Source of the DNA: Inia geoffrensis
Taxonomy: Eukaryota; Chordata; Mammalia; Artiodactyla; Iniidae
DNA length: 64,000 nt
Direction: 5' to 3'
Assembly (NCBI GenBank): GCA_036417435.1
Contig: CM070910.1
Coordinates: 15,007,501 to 15,071,500, forward strand
Part shown: in pieces, positions 31,719 to 42,869 of the stretch
Layout: every line of letters begins with the position of its first letter
Position numbering within the stretch: position 1 is the first letter of the stretch
Translations under genes and position numbers: made by a program
The notes under the pieces: generated by a model
Seen by the model: the letters and a program-made list of their open reading frames with translations, nothing else
Told to the model about the DNA's origin: nothing
Database searches by the model: none

Positions 31719-32831
31719 AGTCAGAAAAAAAAATATGTTGAATTGGGAAACTAAACTTCCAGGGTATCCTAGCACATAGTTATGACTTAGAAATCTCACA
31801 AGCTCCTCCTCTTCCCCTTCAGCTATTATGCTTTCTGCTTTCTGCCCCCTGCCCCTAGGTTGCACTTGCTCTGCTCCGGGGGCTGGAGACGAGCCCTAAA
31901 TTCTCTAGGGTTCTGCTCTTTACAGTGTGTATTCTCACTCCAGCCACTGCCCTCCCTCCTCTCCAGGATGCTTCAGGCACTGTGGTCCCTTATCTAGAGT
32001 GTTCTGCACTGATGCCAAAGTAGTGATTAAGGGAAGCAAGGAATGTGCTCTCTCTTCCCAAGAAAGGGCTGAATCCTACACAACACACAGAGGAAAAGAA
32101 CAGCCTCCAACCAGCAATAGCAACTCACACAGAGGAAAGCAATCGGGATGCAGCGACCGCCCAACTGTTAAAGCTAAATCTTTACTTCTCAAAACCAAAG
32201 CCTGCCGCTGGCTGCTCTCCTGGGAAACCGAAGCTGCAAAGGCTGGAGGGTCTGTTTATGTGAAATATGTTGTTCCCCTGCCGGTGCGCTCCCTCTCTCC
32301 CTCCCTGGACTGGGTTCATATCAGGCCTGACACCTTCAAAGCGGATGTTGATCCCGACCAACGATGTCCCAGTGGCCATTTTGGACACCTCCCTGTATGT
32401 CACTGGGGTCTGGAGTGAGAAGGTTGTTAAGAGGTTGAGAGCTAAAGGAAACAGAAGGTTAAGGTGCTTAAACTGGCAATGCATCCCAGCAGCATAAACC
32501 AACAGTGCCAGTGATCAGAGCAAACAATTATCACAGCAGAAGACACTAGGTCTATTTGCCCACAGCTGTGACTCGCAGCTGCTGGGACCAGAGGCTTCCA
32601 TGGGATCAGGCCGAGGGATCCCAGAGAATGACTCAGCCTGGGTTCCTCCTGTCGCCCCAAGGTGCCACTGCAGGCTCAGCTGGTGGAATGTTCAAGAAGG
32701 CTTCATGCCTTTTCTCAACAACCAGGACTGACTTTCATCATAAATCTTTGGGCCGTGCTCTTCGGTTCCTCTCTTTGGAATTGTTAGTGCTTCTTAATCA
32801 CTTTTCCCCTTTAAATCTCAATCACTCATTT
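31719..32831. other. Single-copy sequence with a 163-codon frame
   Basis: No repeat recognised. A plus frame 31927-32418 (163 codons) is the longest non-transposon frame in this half. It is Ser/His/Arg-rich, has no domain, overlaps a 106-codon minus frame, and shows no convincing gene signals. Confidence 0.4.
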
Positions 32832-32844
32832 AAAAAAGCCCTGA

Positions 32845-34126
32845 CCTAAATGTAAGGCCAGAAACTCTCAAACTCTTAGAGGAAAACAGGCAGAACACTC
32901 TATGACATAAATCACAGCAAGGTCCTTTTTGACCCATCTCCTAGAGAAATGGAAATAAAAACAAAAATAAACAAATGGGACCTAATGAAACTTCAAAGCT
33001 TTTGCACAGCAAAGGAAACCATAAGCAAGACGAAAAGACAACCCTCAGAATGGGAGAAAATATTTGCAAATGAAGCAACTGACAAAGGATTAATTTCCAA
33101 GATTTACAAGCAGCTCATGCAGCTCAATAACAAAAAAACAAACAACTCAATCCAAAAATGGGCAGAAGACCTAAATAGACATTTCTCCAAAGAAGATATA
33201 CAGACTGCCAACAAACACATGAAAGAATGCTCAACATCATTAATCATTAGGGAAATGCAGATCAAAACTACAATGAGGTATCATCTCACACCAGTCAGAA
33301 TGGCCATCATCAAAAAATCTAGAAACAATAAATGCTGGAGAGGGTGTGGAGAAAAGGGAACACTCCTGCACTGCTGGTGGGAATGTGAATTGGTACAGCC
33401 ACTATGGAGAACAGTATGGAGGTTCCTTAAAAAACTACAAATAGAACTACCATATGACCCAGCAATCCCACTACTGGGCATATACCCTGAGAAAACCATA
33501 ATTCAAAAAGAGTCGTGTACCAAAATGTTCATTGCAGCTCTATTTACAATAGCCTGGAGATGGAAACAACCTAAGTGCCCATCATCGGATGAATGGATAA
33601 AGAAGATGTGGCACATATATACAATGGAATATTACTCAGCCATAAAAAGAAACAAAATTGAGCTATTTGTAATGAGGTGGATAGACCTAGAGTCTGTCAT
33701 ACAAAGTGAAGTAAGTCAGAAAGAGAAAGACAAATACCGTATGCTAACACATATATATGGAATTTAAGAAAAAAAAAATGTCATGAAGAACCTAGGAATA
33801 AAAACACAGACCTACTGGAGAACGGACTTGAGGATGTGGGGAGGGGGAAGGGTGAGCTGTGACAAAGCGAGAGAGAGGCATGGACATATATACACTACCA
33901 AACGTCAGGTAGATAGCTAGTGGGAAGCAGCCGCATAGCACAGGGATATCAGCTCGGTGCTTTGTGACCGCCTGGAGGGGTGGGATAGGGAGGGTGGGAG
34001 GGAGGGAGACGCAAGAGGGAAGAGATATGGGAACATATGTATATGTATAACTGATTCACTTTGTTATAAAGCAGAAACTAACACACCATTGTAAAGCAAT
34101 TATACCCCAATAAAGATGTTAAAAAA
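32845..34126 (+). mobile_element. 5'-truncated L1 with TSD
   Basis: Begins in ORF2, runs through the 3' UTR ('gcacagggatatcagctcgg', 'ccccaataaagatgtt') to an A tail. TSD 'aaaaaagccctga' at 32832-32844 and 34127-34139. The TSD shares its A run with the tail, so the 3' boundary is approximate. Confidence 0.95.
32949..33767 (+). pseudogene. L1 ORF2 C-terminal fragment, 272 codons open
   Basis: Encodes the end of the L1 ORF2 protein (endonuclease/reverse transcriptase of the LINE; only the part after the RT domain is present). The cysteine-rich motif is intact: C129, C133, H141 and C146 fit CX3CX7HX4C. The end [19 protein letters not shown] is typical. Upstream (32845-32948) the same protein continues in another frame with three stops, and the rest is truncated, so no functional protein is expected. 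The ATG used is an internal methionine. Confidence 0.9.
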
Positions 34127-34169
34127 AAAAAAGCCCTGAATTCTGTCATGATAATATCAATAAGAACAA

Positions 34170-34400
34170 TAGCTTAATGATGAGCACTGACTTTGCGCCA
34201 GCATTGTATTAAGCACATTACATTCCCCGCACATTTTATCTTCACAACAACCCTGTGAAACAATTAGTGTCATTATCGTACCATATGGAAACTGACGCAT
34301 TGCGATCATAAGCGACTTGCAGGGTCGCAGAAGCAGGAAGCAGAGAGCTGGAGACAAGGCCAGGCTTCTCCAGGTCTGCCACTCTTTCTGGACCCGTGTG
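34170..34400 (-). mobile_element. MIR
   Basis: 'gatgagcactgactttgcgc', 'attgtattaagcac', 'cttcacaacaaccctgtgaa' and 'atatggaaactgacgcattg' are a reversed MIR in order. Confidence 0.7.
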
Positions 34401-34584
34401 CCTGAGAAGGGCATTTCCAGGCAGTGTGCACTGGTTACGTTGGTCATGTCAGCGAAGTTCTACAAGACATTGAAAACTAGATTTTTATGTTGGGAATAAA
34501 TATCATTACCAAGACTTTAAATATGAGCCAATAAGAGGTATAATTGCTCTAGTAGCCAAAAACTGTCATACTAATAAAAAGCCT

Positions 34585-35011
34585 GATTTAAAAAAAAATT
34601 GTGTTAAAACACACATAACATTTATTACTTTAACCATTTTAAAGTGTGCAATTCAATGGTATTAATTCCATGCACAGTGTCGGGCAACCATCACCACTAT
34701 CTAATTCCAAGCGTTTTTATCACCCAAACAGAAACTCTACCAATGAAGTAACAACCCCCAGCCCCTGTTAACCTCCAATCCACTTTTTGTCTCTATGCAT
34801 TTGCCTACTCTAGATATTTCATATGTGTAATCATACACTATTGTCCTATTATATCTGGCTTATTTCACTCAGCATGTTGTTTTCAAGGTCCATCCATGTT
34901 GTGGCACATGTCAAAATTTCATCCATGTGTATGTATATTCTGCGTTTTGTTTATCCTTTTATTTGTTGGGTCATTTCCACCTTTTGGCTATTGCTATGAA
35001 CTTGGTGTACA
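34585..35011 (-). mobile_element. Old L1M, left part
   Basis: 'aacacacataacatttatta', 'tttaaccattttaaagtgtg', 'gggcaaccatcacc', then 'tattatatctggcttatttc' and 'ttttggctattgctatgaac'. Non-coding old L1 3' region, split by a SINE. Confidence 0.8.
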
Positions 35012-35136
35012 TTTTAATTTTTTTGGCCATGCCGTGTGGCTTGCAGGATTTTAGTTCCCTGACCAGGGATTGAACTCATGCCCTCCGGCAGCAGAAGGTT
35101 GGAGTCCTAACCACTGGACCGCCATGGAGTTCCCCA
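35012..35136 (-). mobile_element. Short CHR SINE splitting an L1M
   Basis: 'gattttagttccctgacc', head 'ccgccatggagttcccc'. Flanks ttggtgtacattt / atggtgtacacgttt are the TSD and are L1 sequence. Confidence 0.9.
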
Positions 35137-35250
35137 TGGTGTACACGTTTGAGTTCCTGTTTTCAGTTCTTTGGGCGCATACCTAGGAATGGAATCGCTG
35201 AGTCATATGTTAATTCTATATTTAACCTTACGAGGAATTTTCTTTTTCTT
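35137..35250 (-). mobile_element. Old L1M, right part
   Basis: Continues with 'gttctttgggcgcataccta', 'ggaatggaatcgctgagtca' and 'tatgttaattctatattt'. Frame broken. Confidence 0.75.
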
Positions 35251-35770
35251 TTTTTTTTTGCTATGGAAATAAATAGGTTTAAAAAAGAGATATGCTGCAA
35301 CTGCACAGAGTAAATTTCCTTGCTATGATTAAAAACCAAACAAAACAATCCCATTTGTGGTTTAGAATGGCAAGAATATTCTTGACAATGTATTTTTAAT
35401 TTGATAACACAAAGTTCAGAAGTGAGTGGATTGTTACAAAAACTGTGTTTAAAATTCAGCCTTATTAGGAATCTGTGGTTGTATTCCAAGGACAGAGTCT
35501 CTCCGTTCTAGAGGTGGTGTTCAAAAGAGAGGCGGGAAGAACTGGCCCTGCCTCCCTAGCAATTCTGTAGGGAGATGCTAGGCCTGGGGAGAGGCTTAAG
35601 CCTGGGAGGCCAGGGGCCTGGCCAAGGGAGGACACAGTTCTGAGCAGGTGGGGCTCAGAGGAGGAAGGGACACTTCTGAGACCCTGACTCAGGTGGAGGC
35701 TGGCAGGGAGCAGGGACACTGGCTTCTGTCTGAAGTTACTCCTTGACCACCCAAAGGCTGCAAGAGAATT
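35251..35770. other. Single-copy sequence, no gene seen
   Basis: No repeat recognised; minus frames across 35163-35719 run partly through the L1M and have no domain. Confidence 0.5.
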
Positions 35771-35785
35771 AAAGATGAAAGTTCA

Positions 35786-36479
35786 TGGAGCTTCCTTAAA
35801 AAACTAAAGATGGAACTACCATATGACCCAGCCATCCCACTCCTAGGCATATACCTGGAGAAAACCATAATTTGAAAAGATACACGCACCCCAATGTTCA
35901 CTGAAGCATTATTTCCAATAACCAGGACATGGAGGCAACCTAAATGTCCATCAACAGAGGAATGAGTAAAGAAGATGTGGCACAGATATACAATGGAATA
36001 TTACTCAGCCGTAAAAAAGAACAAACTCATGCCATTTGCAGCAACATGGCTGGACCTAGAGACTGTCATACTGAGTGAAGTAAGTCAGACACAGAAAGAC
36101 AAATATCATATGATGTCACTTATGTGTGGAATCTAAAAAAAGAGTACAAATGAACTTATTTACAAAACAGAAGTAGAGTCACAGATGTAGAAAACGAACT
36201 GATGGTTACCAGGGGATGTGGGGGAGGGATAAATCGGAAGATTGGGATTGACACATAAACACTGCTATATATAAGACAGATAACTAACAAGGACCTACTG
36301 TATAGCACAGGGAACTCGACTCAATACTCTGTAATGGCTTATATGGCGAAAGAATCTAAAAAAAGAGTGGATATATGTATTTGTATAACTGATTCACTTT
36401 GCTGTACACCTGAAACTAATACGACATTGTAAATCAACTATACTCCAATAAAAATTAAAAAAAAAAAAAAAAAAAAAAA
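35786..36479 (+). mobile_element. 5'-truncated L1, 3' end in poly(A)
   Basis: Starts in the ORF2 tail ('cttccttaaaaaactaaaga'), with broken frames, continues through 'gaataaattactcagcc'-type ORF2 end and 3' UTR ('actgtatagcacagggaac') to 'ccaataaaaatt' and A(22). Its TSD lies at 35771-35785 and beyond the adjoining SINE. Confidence 0.9.
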
Positions 36480-36850
36480 GGGACTTCCCTGGTGGCGCAG
36501 TGGTTGGGAATCCGCCTGCCAATGCAGGGGACATGGGTTCAAGCCCTGGTCCGGGAATATCCCACATGCCGCGGGGCAACTAAGTCCGTGCGCCACAACT
36601 ACTGAGCCTGTGCTCTAGAGCCTGTGAGCCTCAACTACTGAGCCTGCGTGCTGCACCTACCGAAGCCCGCGAGCCTAGAGCCTGTGCTCCACAACAAGAG
36701 AAGCCACCGCAGTGAGAACCCTGGGCACCGCAATGAAGAGTAGCCCCCGCTCACCTCAGCAAGAGAAAGGCCACGCACAGCAACGAAGACCCAGCGCAGC
36801 CCAAAATAAAATAAATAAGTAAATAACTAAATAAATTTATTAAAAAAAAT
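36480..36850 (+). mobile_element. Long CHR SINE inserted in the L1 poly(A)
   Basis: Complete long class directly following the L1 A tail, with its own (AAAT)n tail. The L1's TSD (aaagatgaaagttca / aaagatggcagttca, 35771-35785 and 36851-36865) encloses both, so the SINE landed in the tail of the L1. Confidence 0.95.
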
Positions 36851-36865
36851 AAAGATGGCAGTTCA

Positions 36866-37720
36866 GAGCTGCTGGTGATCTGGAATTTGAGAAAGCAGCG
36901 TGTTGGGGAAACCCTGGATTCCACTGCTGAGGGCAACTAAGAAACTGTCTTGGCAAAACCACCTGATGGGTCCTCAAGCTCCTGTGCTCCCTCTGAAATA
37001 TCACGGTAGAGCTTTGTTCTTTTCTCAGTTCAAAGCACTTTTTCTGTCTGTGATGACTCAGTGCGTAGGTGGGGGGCCGAGTCTCTGGGGACACAGCTGT
37101 AACTGTGGCCATTCTGATGCCTCACTGTGGGCCTGCACAGCCCTAACCAGGTCAGGTGAAAACGGAAACATCCTCAGCAGATGGGTAATAAAGTGACAGT
37201 GGATTAAATTCATTCATAAAGCGCACCGTGAGTGCCTTTTCTCTCCAGTCCTTTTCTCAGGGCCTCTCGGGTGGCAGACGAGGACCAGATTGTTCTAGAG
37301 AGGCTGTCTCAGGGGAGGGCATCATCAGCTTTCCTGGGAGCCCAGGCCTGGCCCTCCCGTTGGTCCTCGTCTGTGGGCTTCACATCTAAAAGGTGAGGCC
37401 TCTGAGGGAGCAGGTAGGACTCTTTCCTCAGGGGTCAGCTCCCTGTGTGGGAGTTTTTTGCCCTCAGAGGTCCTGGCGGCACCTGCACTCACAGCTTGGG
37501 GCAAACCCCGGTAGGGACCCCAGAGCCGGCAGGCACTTTGCAGGGCTCCCTCCAACTCCTTTTTCCCACCATTCAGACTCCAGCACGTTACTAGATTCAC
37601 CCCTCAGGCTCGCAAGACTCAACCTAGATACGGTACAGCTGATCCTATTACAATAATGCAGGGGCGGTGGGGGGCGGGGGCGGTGGCTAAGTGTGCTGAC
37701 CCTCCGCGCAGTTGAAATTC
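36866..37720. other. Single-copy, partly GC-rich sequence, no gene seen
   Basis: Frames of 87-98 codons on both strands overlap each other without support. A G-rich run (ggggcggtggggggcggggg) lies at about 37661-37681. Confidence 0.5.
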
Positions 37721-37724
37721 CCAT

Positions 37725-37893
37725 ATAATTTACATGGCCCTTCACATACATGGTCCCTTTGAATCTCGTTCTGCATCCATGGATTCAACCAACATCTGAT
37801 CAGGTAGTACTGTAGTATTTACTATTGAAAAAAATCCACGTGTAAGTGGACCCTCCTAGTTCAAACCCATGTTGTTCAAGGGTCAACTGTATT
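37725..37893 (-). mobile_element. Tigger-like MITE fragment
   Basis: 'tgcatccatggattcaacca', 'gtagtactgtagtatttac' and the end 'gttgttcaagggtcaactg', which is the reversed 'cagttgacccttgaacaac' terminus also seen at 61625. Confidence 0.7.
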
Positions 37894-38149
37894 TGAGCAG
37901 ATGGAGGAAGTCTTTAAGGAAAAAGTCTTATTCTTTTAACTTCATGAATTATTCTCTCTGCATTACTGCTGACCCCTGCACACACTTCAGTCAATGTGAG
38001 GTGAAGTATCCATCCTTCACTGCCATTTTCTACCAACCTCCAAGGCAAGCCTGCAGTTTTCCCAACGGAGCCTGACTCAGGACTTCTTCTCTTTGTCCTG
38101 TTTCCTGCTGCCATCTTGGGCAACTGTAATGTCCATGTTGATAATGAAT

Positions 38150-38211
38150 TGGTTAATTCATTCATTCAACAACAAAAAAATTTTTGAGCAGCTCCTGCTA
38201 TGGGCTACTAA
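38150..38211 (+). repeat. Ancient repeat fragment (same family as 13745)
   Basis: 'ggttaattcattcattcaac' then 'gagcagctcctgctatgggc', a widespread old mammalian repeat start. The LTR inserted next to or into it. Confidence 0.4.
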
Positions 38212-38493
38212 GCAGTGATAAAATAAACTACAAAATGGAGACCAGACTTGAAAATTCCCTGAACAGATAAAACCAGTTAAGCCACGTAAGGAAAAACTAA
38301 TTTTGCTTATCCTGCAACACAAGTGACATTAGCTTGGGTCGCTTCTTGTAAATGCCTTTGAAAATCATAAATGAAACTTAAACTGTTTTCCAGAATTGGC
38401 ATAGGATATCCGTTTTAACCAATCCCCATTATTAGGAAAAACTTCAATGCTATAACCAATTGCTGTAAAAAATAAACAGCCTCCAAATTTTCA

Positions 38494-38502
38494 CTATATA
38501 AG
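38494..38502 (+). promoter_or_regulatory. TATA box of the solo LTR
   Basis: 'ctatataag' downstream of two CCAAT motifs and 84 nt upstream of the polyadenylation signal, the normal order in an LTR. Activity unknown. Confidence 0.55.
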
Positions 38503-38650
38503 CTGTCCTATATAACACATAATTCTGAGCTTCATTCCACTAATGTTTTGAAAGCTCCCAGCTCGTGAACTCTTCTTATGTGCACATTAAACTCTTACTA
38601 ATTACGATTTTATTGTTCTGATGGTTTGAATTTAGCTGTTTCTGGATTTT

Positions 38651-38852
38651 AAAAATATTTATATATTTGGTTGCGTTGGGTCTTCATTGTGGCATGTGGG
38701 CTCCTTAGTCGCCGCAGGTGGGCTCCTCAGTTGTGGCATGCGAGCTCTTAATTGTGGCATGCCTGTGGGATCTAGTTCCCAGACCAGGGATTGAACCCGG
38801 GCCCCCTGCATTGGGAGCGCGGAGTCTTAACCACTGTACCACCAGGGAAGTC
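38651..38852 (-). mobile_element. CHR SINE variant inside the solo LTR
   Basis: Minus orientation, body with 'gtggcatgcgagctcttaat' and 'gggatctagttcccagacc', a version different from the three common classes. TSD 'ctgtttctggatttt' exact at 38636-38650 and 38853-38867. Confidence 0.95.
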
Positions 38853-39088
38853 CTGTTTCTGGATTTTTGACAGCAGAAATAGAAATACTACTATCAGTAA
38901 TAATGATCAGGAATTGTCCGTTTGTTGTACATTACATTTTGCAGTGTAGTTGCCTACCCGTGCTGTGTGAAGCCTTGGTACCAAGCACAGGATAAGAACT
39001 TAACGCTGAAAAATGTTTGTTAAATTTAATCGGATACCCTATAAAAGATGCTATTCATCTCTAGGTACAGTGATTAGACCACAGAATT

Positions 39089-39300
39089 TTTTTTTTTTTT
39101 TTTTTTTTCCCAGTACGCGGGCCTCTCACTGTTGTGGCCTCTCCCGTTGCGGAGCACAGGCTCCGGACGCGCAGGCTCAGCGGCCATGGCTCACGGGCCT
39201 AGCCGCTCCGCGGCATGTGGGATCTTCCCGGACTGGGGCACGAACCCGTGTTCCCTGCATCGGCTGGCAGACTCTCAACCACTGCGCCACCAGGGAAGCC
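39089..39300 (-). mobile_element. GC-rich CHR SINE (inner of a pair)
   Basis: Poly(T) of about 21 nt, then GC-rich body and head 'gccaccagggaagccc'. TSD 'cagaatttt' at 39082-39090 and 39301-39309, overlapping the T run. Confidence 0.95.
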
Positions 39301-39309
39301 CAGAATTTT

Positions 39310-39642
39310 TTTTTTTTTAAATAAATTTATCTGTTTATTTTTGGCTGTGTTGGGTCTTCATTGCTGTGCGGGGGCTTTTTCTAATTGCGGAGAGTGGGGG
39401 ATACTCTTCTTTGTGTTGCACGGGCTTCTCATTGCTGTGGCTCCTGTTGTTGCAGAGCACAGGCTCTAGGCGTTCGGGCTCAGTAGTTGTGGCTCTCAGG
39501 CTCTAAAGCGCAGGTTCAGTAGTCGTGCCTCACGGGCTTAGTTGCTCCACGGCATGTGGGATCTTCCGGGACCAGGGCTCGAACCCATGTCCCCTGCATT
39601 GGCAGGCAGATTCTTAATCACTGCGCCACCACGGAAGTCCCA
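39310..39642 (-). mobile_element. Long CHR SINE (outer of a pair)
   Basis: Complete long class. Its TSD agaccacagaatt / agaccacaaaatt (39076-39088, 39643-39655) encloses also the GC-rich copy, so this one was there first. Confidence 0.95.
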
Positions 39643-39655
39643 AGACCACAAAATT

Positions 39656-40475
39656 ATAAACACGTCTATCCTAAAAATATATGGGTGGAAATATTACCAA
39701 TTTCGCCATTAATTTCTCTGTTTTGATCCCATAACTCGGGTCTAGGACCAGCGTCAGTGCCCGTGATGTCTCTTTGCAGTCTGTGTGGGAATGGTAGGTT
39801 TGCCATGCGCTTCCATCCTCAGTGTGGGAGCTCTGGTCACAGGGTGTAGAGAGAGCTTTGCCTCCTAGGACGACACTTGCCTGCTTTTGTCACACTGAGG
39901 GGAAAGCCCTGGTATGGAGAGGTTGGTGGCCGTGTGAGCGAGGGCACAAGCTCCGTGGTAAAGCTACTGTCTTCTTACACACATTGGAGACAGCCTCTCT
40001 GGCACTTAACTAGATAGACCCTGGCCTTTACTCACTTATTTCCTATGTCTGTTGTTATCCAGGTGGCTGTGAGTCTTCATCTAGACTGTTTCTCATCCTC
40101 CCCACAAGGCTGGTCTCCTTCACCCTCAGTCCTCAAGGGACAGTTGACGCGGCTCAAGTCTGGGACCTGCCAGCAGCCGTCAGCATGGATGAGGGACATT
40201 TGCTCAAATCTCTGCTCCTGCTTCAAGATCTGCTAGGAACTGAACTTTTCATGCTTGATTTCTCCTTTAGGAATGATCAATACCGCCAGCTCATTTGGGG
40301 CTTTCATTCTCAGGTTGCTTGCCGACTTCGTTAGGGCTTGAATGCAATTTCTCCATCATTTACCTTCCTGTGTTTGCACTGGAACACGCCGTGGTGGTGA
40401 ACAGGAGCCTTTCTGGGGGGGACAGCATCACATTTTTTTACCCTTAAAACCTGTGTGTTCTCACTAGCTGCTTTG
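39656..40475. other. Single-copy sequence, no gene seen
   Basis: No repeat or supported frame. Confidence 0.5.
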
Positions 40476-40487
40476 AACCCTCTGAAT

Positions 40488-40681
40488 CTTTTTTTAAGTG
40501 TTTTGAGTCACCACGTCTACAAACCAGCTTCTATAAACTTTTTAAAAATTTTTAATTATTTCTTTATTTTTGGCCATGTTGCACAGCTTGTGGGATGTTA
40601 GTTCCCCAACCAGGGATTGAACCCGCGCCCTCGGTGGTGAACGCATGGAGTCCTAACCACTGGACGGCCAGGGAATTCCCA
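40488..40681 (-). mobile_element. Short CHR SINE with transduced 3' flank
   Basis: Read on the minus strand: head 'gggaattccctggccgtcc', body, (AAT)-rich tail, then about 42 nt of unrelated DNA (40498-40539), then a second A run and the TSD. The TSD 'aaccctctgaat' is exact at 40476-40487 and 40682-40693 and lies outside both parts. Confidence 0.9.
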
Positions 40682-40699
40682 AACCCTCTGAATTTTTTA

Positions 40700-42780
40700 A
40701 AATAGGGGAGCCCCAAACCATTTGCCGGGTAACACCTTCTTGCTCCCCAATCAATTGCTGCTCTCTGGAGGAGAGTGCTGCTTCTAAGAGCATTTTTACC
40801 CCTAGCTCACTGCAGAGAAGGGGGCCAGTCTTGGGGTGGAAGGCTGCAGATGGAATGTTATTTCCATGCACTGTGTCCTGAGGTTCCAGGAGGACCTTAA
40901 ATATCTCATATAGTGTGTACTTTCTTTTTTTCACGTTGGCCAGGGCTGCCTCTGTCACTTTTGCCTCTCTGAGCTCAGATTTGTCAGAAACCAGAACCCA
41001 CCATAGATTCATCTTATGTTCCCTCCTCTGTCCTCACCACTCCCCCTTCCTCTCTGCCAAGGCTCGGCCCTCCCCTTCTTCAAGCCAGCTCCCATCTTGC
41101 TGGCTGTTGCCAGTTGAGTCCCAAATCACTCATCACTCTACAACTATGGCCTCCCACCTCCCCTGGCTTCCCTCCTCCCTAATTATTTAGCACTTAAGTG
41201 GATTTTTCTGTTCATCTGTAGTTTGTTGTGGCTGTTTCTGTTTCTGTCACTTCTGTTTATACATATTTACAGTTAGTTCAATTATCTGTTCTAATGGCTA
41301 TCGAGGTGGCCTGAATAATTTAAAAATAATTTACATTTGGCTTTGGAATGCCTTTCTGTACTCGCATTTGAGTTTGGGGATGTCTAATATTCTGGGAATT
41401 CACAGTTCAAGCTCAGTAATGAAGCCACAGTAGAAAATGGCTTGGAAGGAAGTTGGGGTGTTATTCAGCATCTTTTCCCCTGGCCCCTGAAGCATCCCTT
41501 GGCTCCCAGCTCCATGATGAAGCTGGAAAGCATCACTTCTCATATAGTTGCCTAGTTCTGGCCCCAGTCCCTTCGGGGTGTCTGTCTCAGCTGTTTGTGT
41601 CTGGTACACGTTGTCTCTATCAAGGGGGAAGGTAAATCGGTAGGCTGGCTTGGAGGAACACTATTAGGGCTCATGTAATTATCTGGCGAAGAAAAATTCC
41701 TTAATTGTAAGACTTTGCCAAGCAAACATTCATTCAATATGTCTGCCCAGTGCACACACAAATGTTAACCAGTCTGATTACTTTGAAAAATTGTCTTTGC
41801 AATCCTTACTGTAAAATACGTGAGCATCATGATCTATGACTGAACATATTAACCGGCTTTAAGCTAGCAGGGTCCTTTCACATAAACAGGGATGCCCACA
41901 CAGGCTTGAGTAAACAGATGACATTCACCGTGGTGAGCCCGGGCAAAGGTTTGCGGCCCTGACCACACCACGAGAAATATTTAAGTTTAGCAGATTTGTT
42001 ACATAAACACTCTAACCTCAGACTCAGTCTGGGCAATTCCAGTGCCCTCCTCTGAGCTCTGCCCTGCCAAAACAGAGGAGACAAGGGCTGTTTTCACAAC
42101 AAACCTGCCTTGGGTCTCATTCTAATCGTGGGATGAAATATGACTGACAACGTATCTGAAAGGTTGGATCTTTTAAAGCATTTCAGGAGACTTAAATACA
42201 AACCTAGGGTGCTAAAGAGAAGGGAAGCCTTGCCACGGAGCGTGAGTTTATGAAAAACTCAAAAGCATGGGTATGAACTTCCTCTGGCAGGCGGGTGGAA
42301 AGCCATCCCCCACTGCCTCCAGGATCCTCCCAGTGGCTTCTGGGACCATTTTGCCAGCACCCCTCCCCGACCTTGATCATCCTCGTTAATCCACGGAGCC
42401 GAGTGTGAGGGCTTGCCTGGGTAGGCACTCAACCCATGCTGGATTATTAGACACGAGTCTGGGATGAGAGATCCTGAACTTGGCTGGCCTCGTATATCTC
42501 TTCGTTGTCCACAGAATCTTCCTAGGAGGTCTGTGGTTCCTCAGATGGTTTAAGGATTCAGCTTGGGGCGGCGGGTGCTTGGGAGCCTGGAGAAGCCACA
42601 GCTGAGGAAGGGAGGAGAGAGAAGCCATGAAAAAAAAACCAAACTTAATTCCTTGGCTCTGAAGGGGTATCGGGAATTGAGAGGGCTATAAGGATGATGC
42701 TAACAGGCAGGTAGGGCCGCCACGGGCCAGGAGACGGACTGCTAGAAATGTGCACTCTGGCTTTCAACAAGTCTTTGCAT
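40700..42780. other. Single-copy sequence, no gene seen
   Basis: The minus frame of 119 codons (40653-41012) starts upstream in unique DNA and runs into the SINE head; no domain. No other feature recognised. Confidence 0.5.
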
Positions 42781-42869
42781 AGCACCTTGTAGGTGTGAAG
42801 CATCGTGCTAGGCACAGTGGTGATACAAAAGTGGAGTCTGGGTTAATTTTTAAATTTAGGATGCAGGAG

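Larger units (their letters stand above)
38216..38872 (+). mobile_element. Solo ERV LTR with 4-bp TSD, interrupted by a SINE
   Basis: Begins TG (tgataaaataaac), ends CA (tttttgaca), flanked by 'gcag' on both sides (38212-38215, 38873-38876). Inside: CCAAT motifs near 38420 and 38456, TATA 'ctatataag' at 38494-38502, and 'attaaa' polyadenylation signal at 38586-38591. A 4-bp duplication is typical of gammaretrovirus-like (ERV1) integration. No viral genes are present. Without the SINE it is about 440 bp. Confidence 0.7.

Noticed and set aside
31927..32418. 163-codon plus-strand frame
   Set aside because: Longest frame outside transposons in this half, but no domain, no promoter or splice pattern, and competing frames on the other strand. 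Kept only as a described interval.
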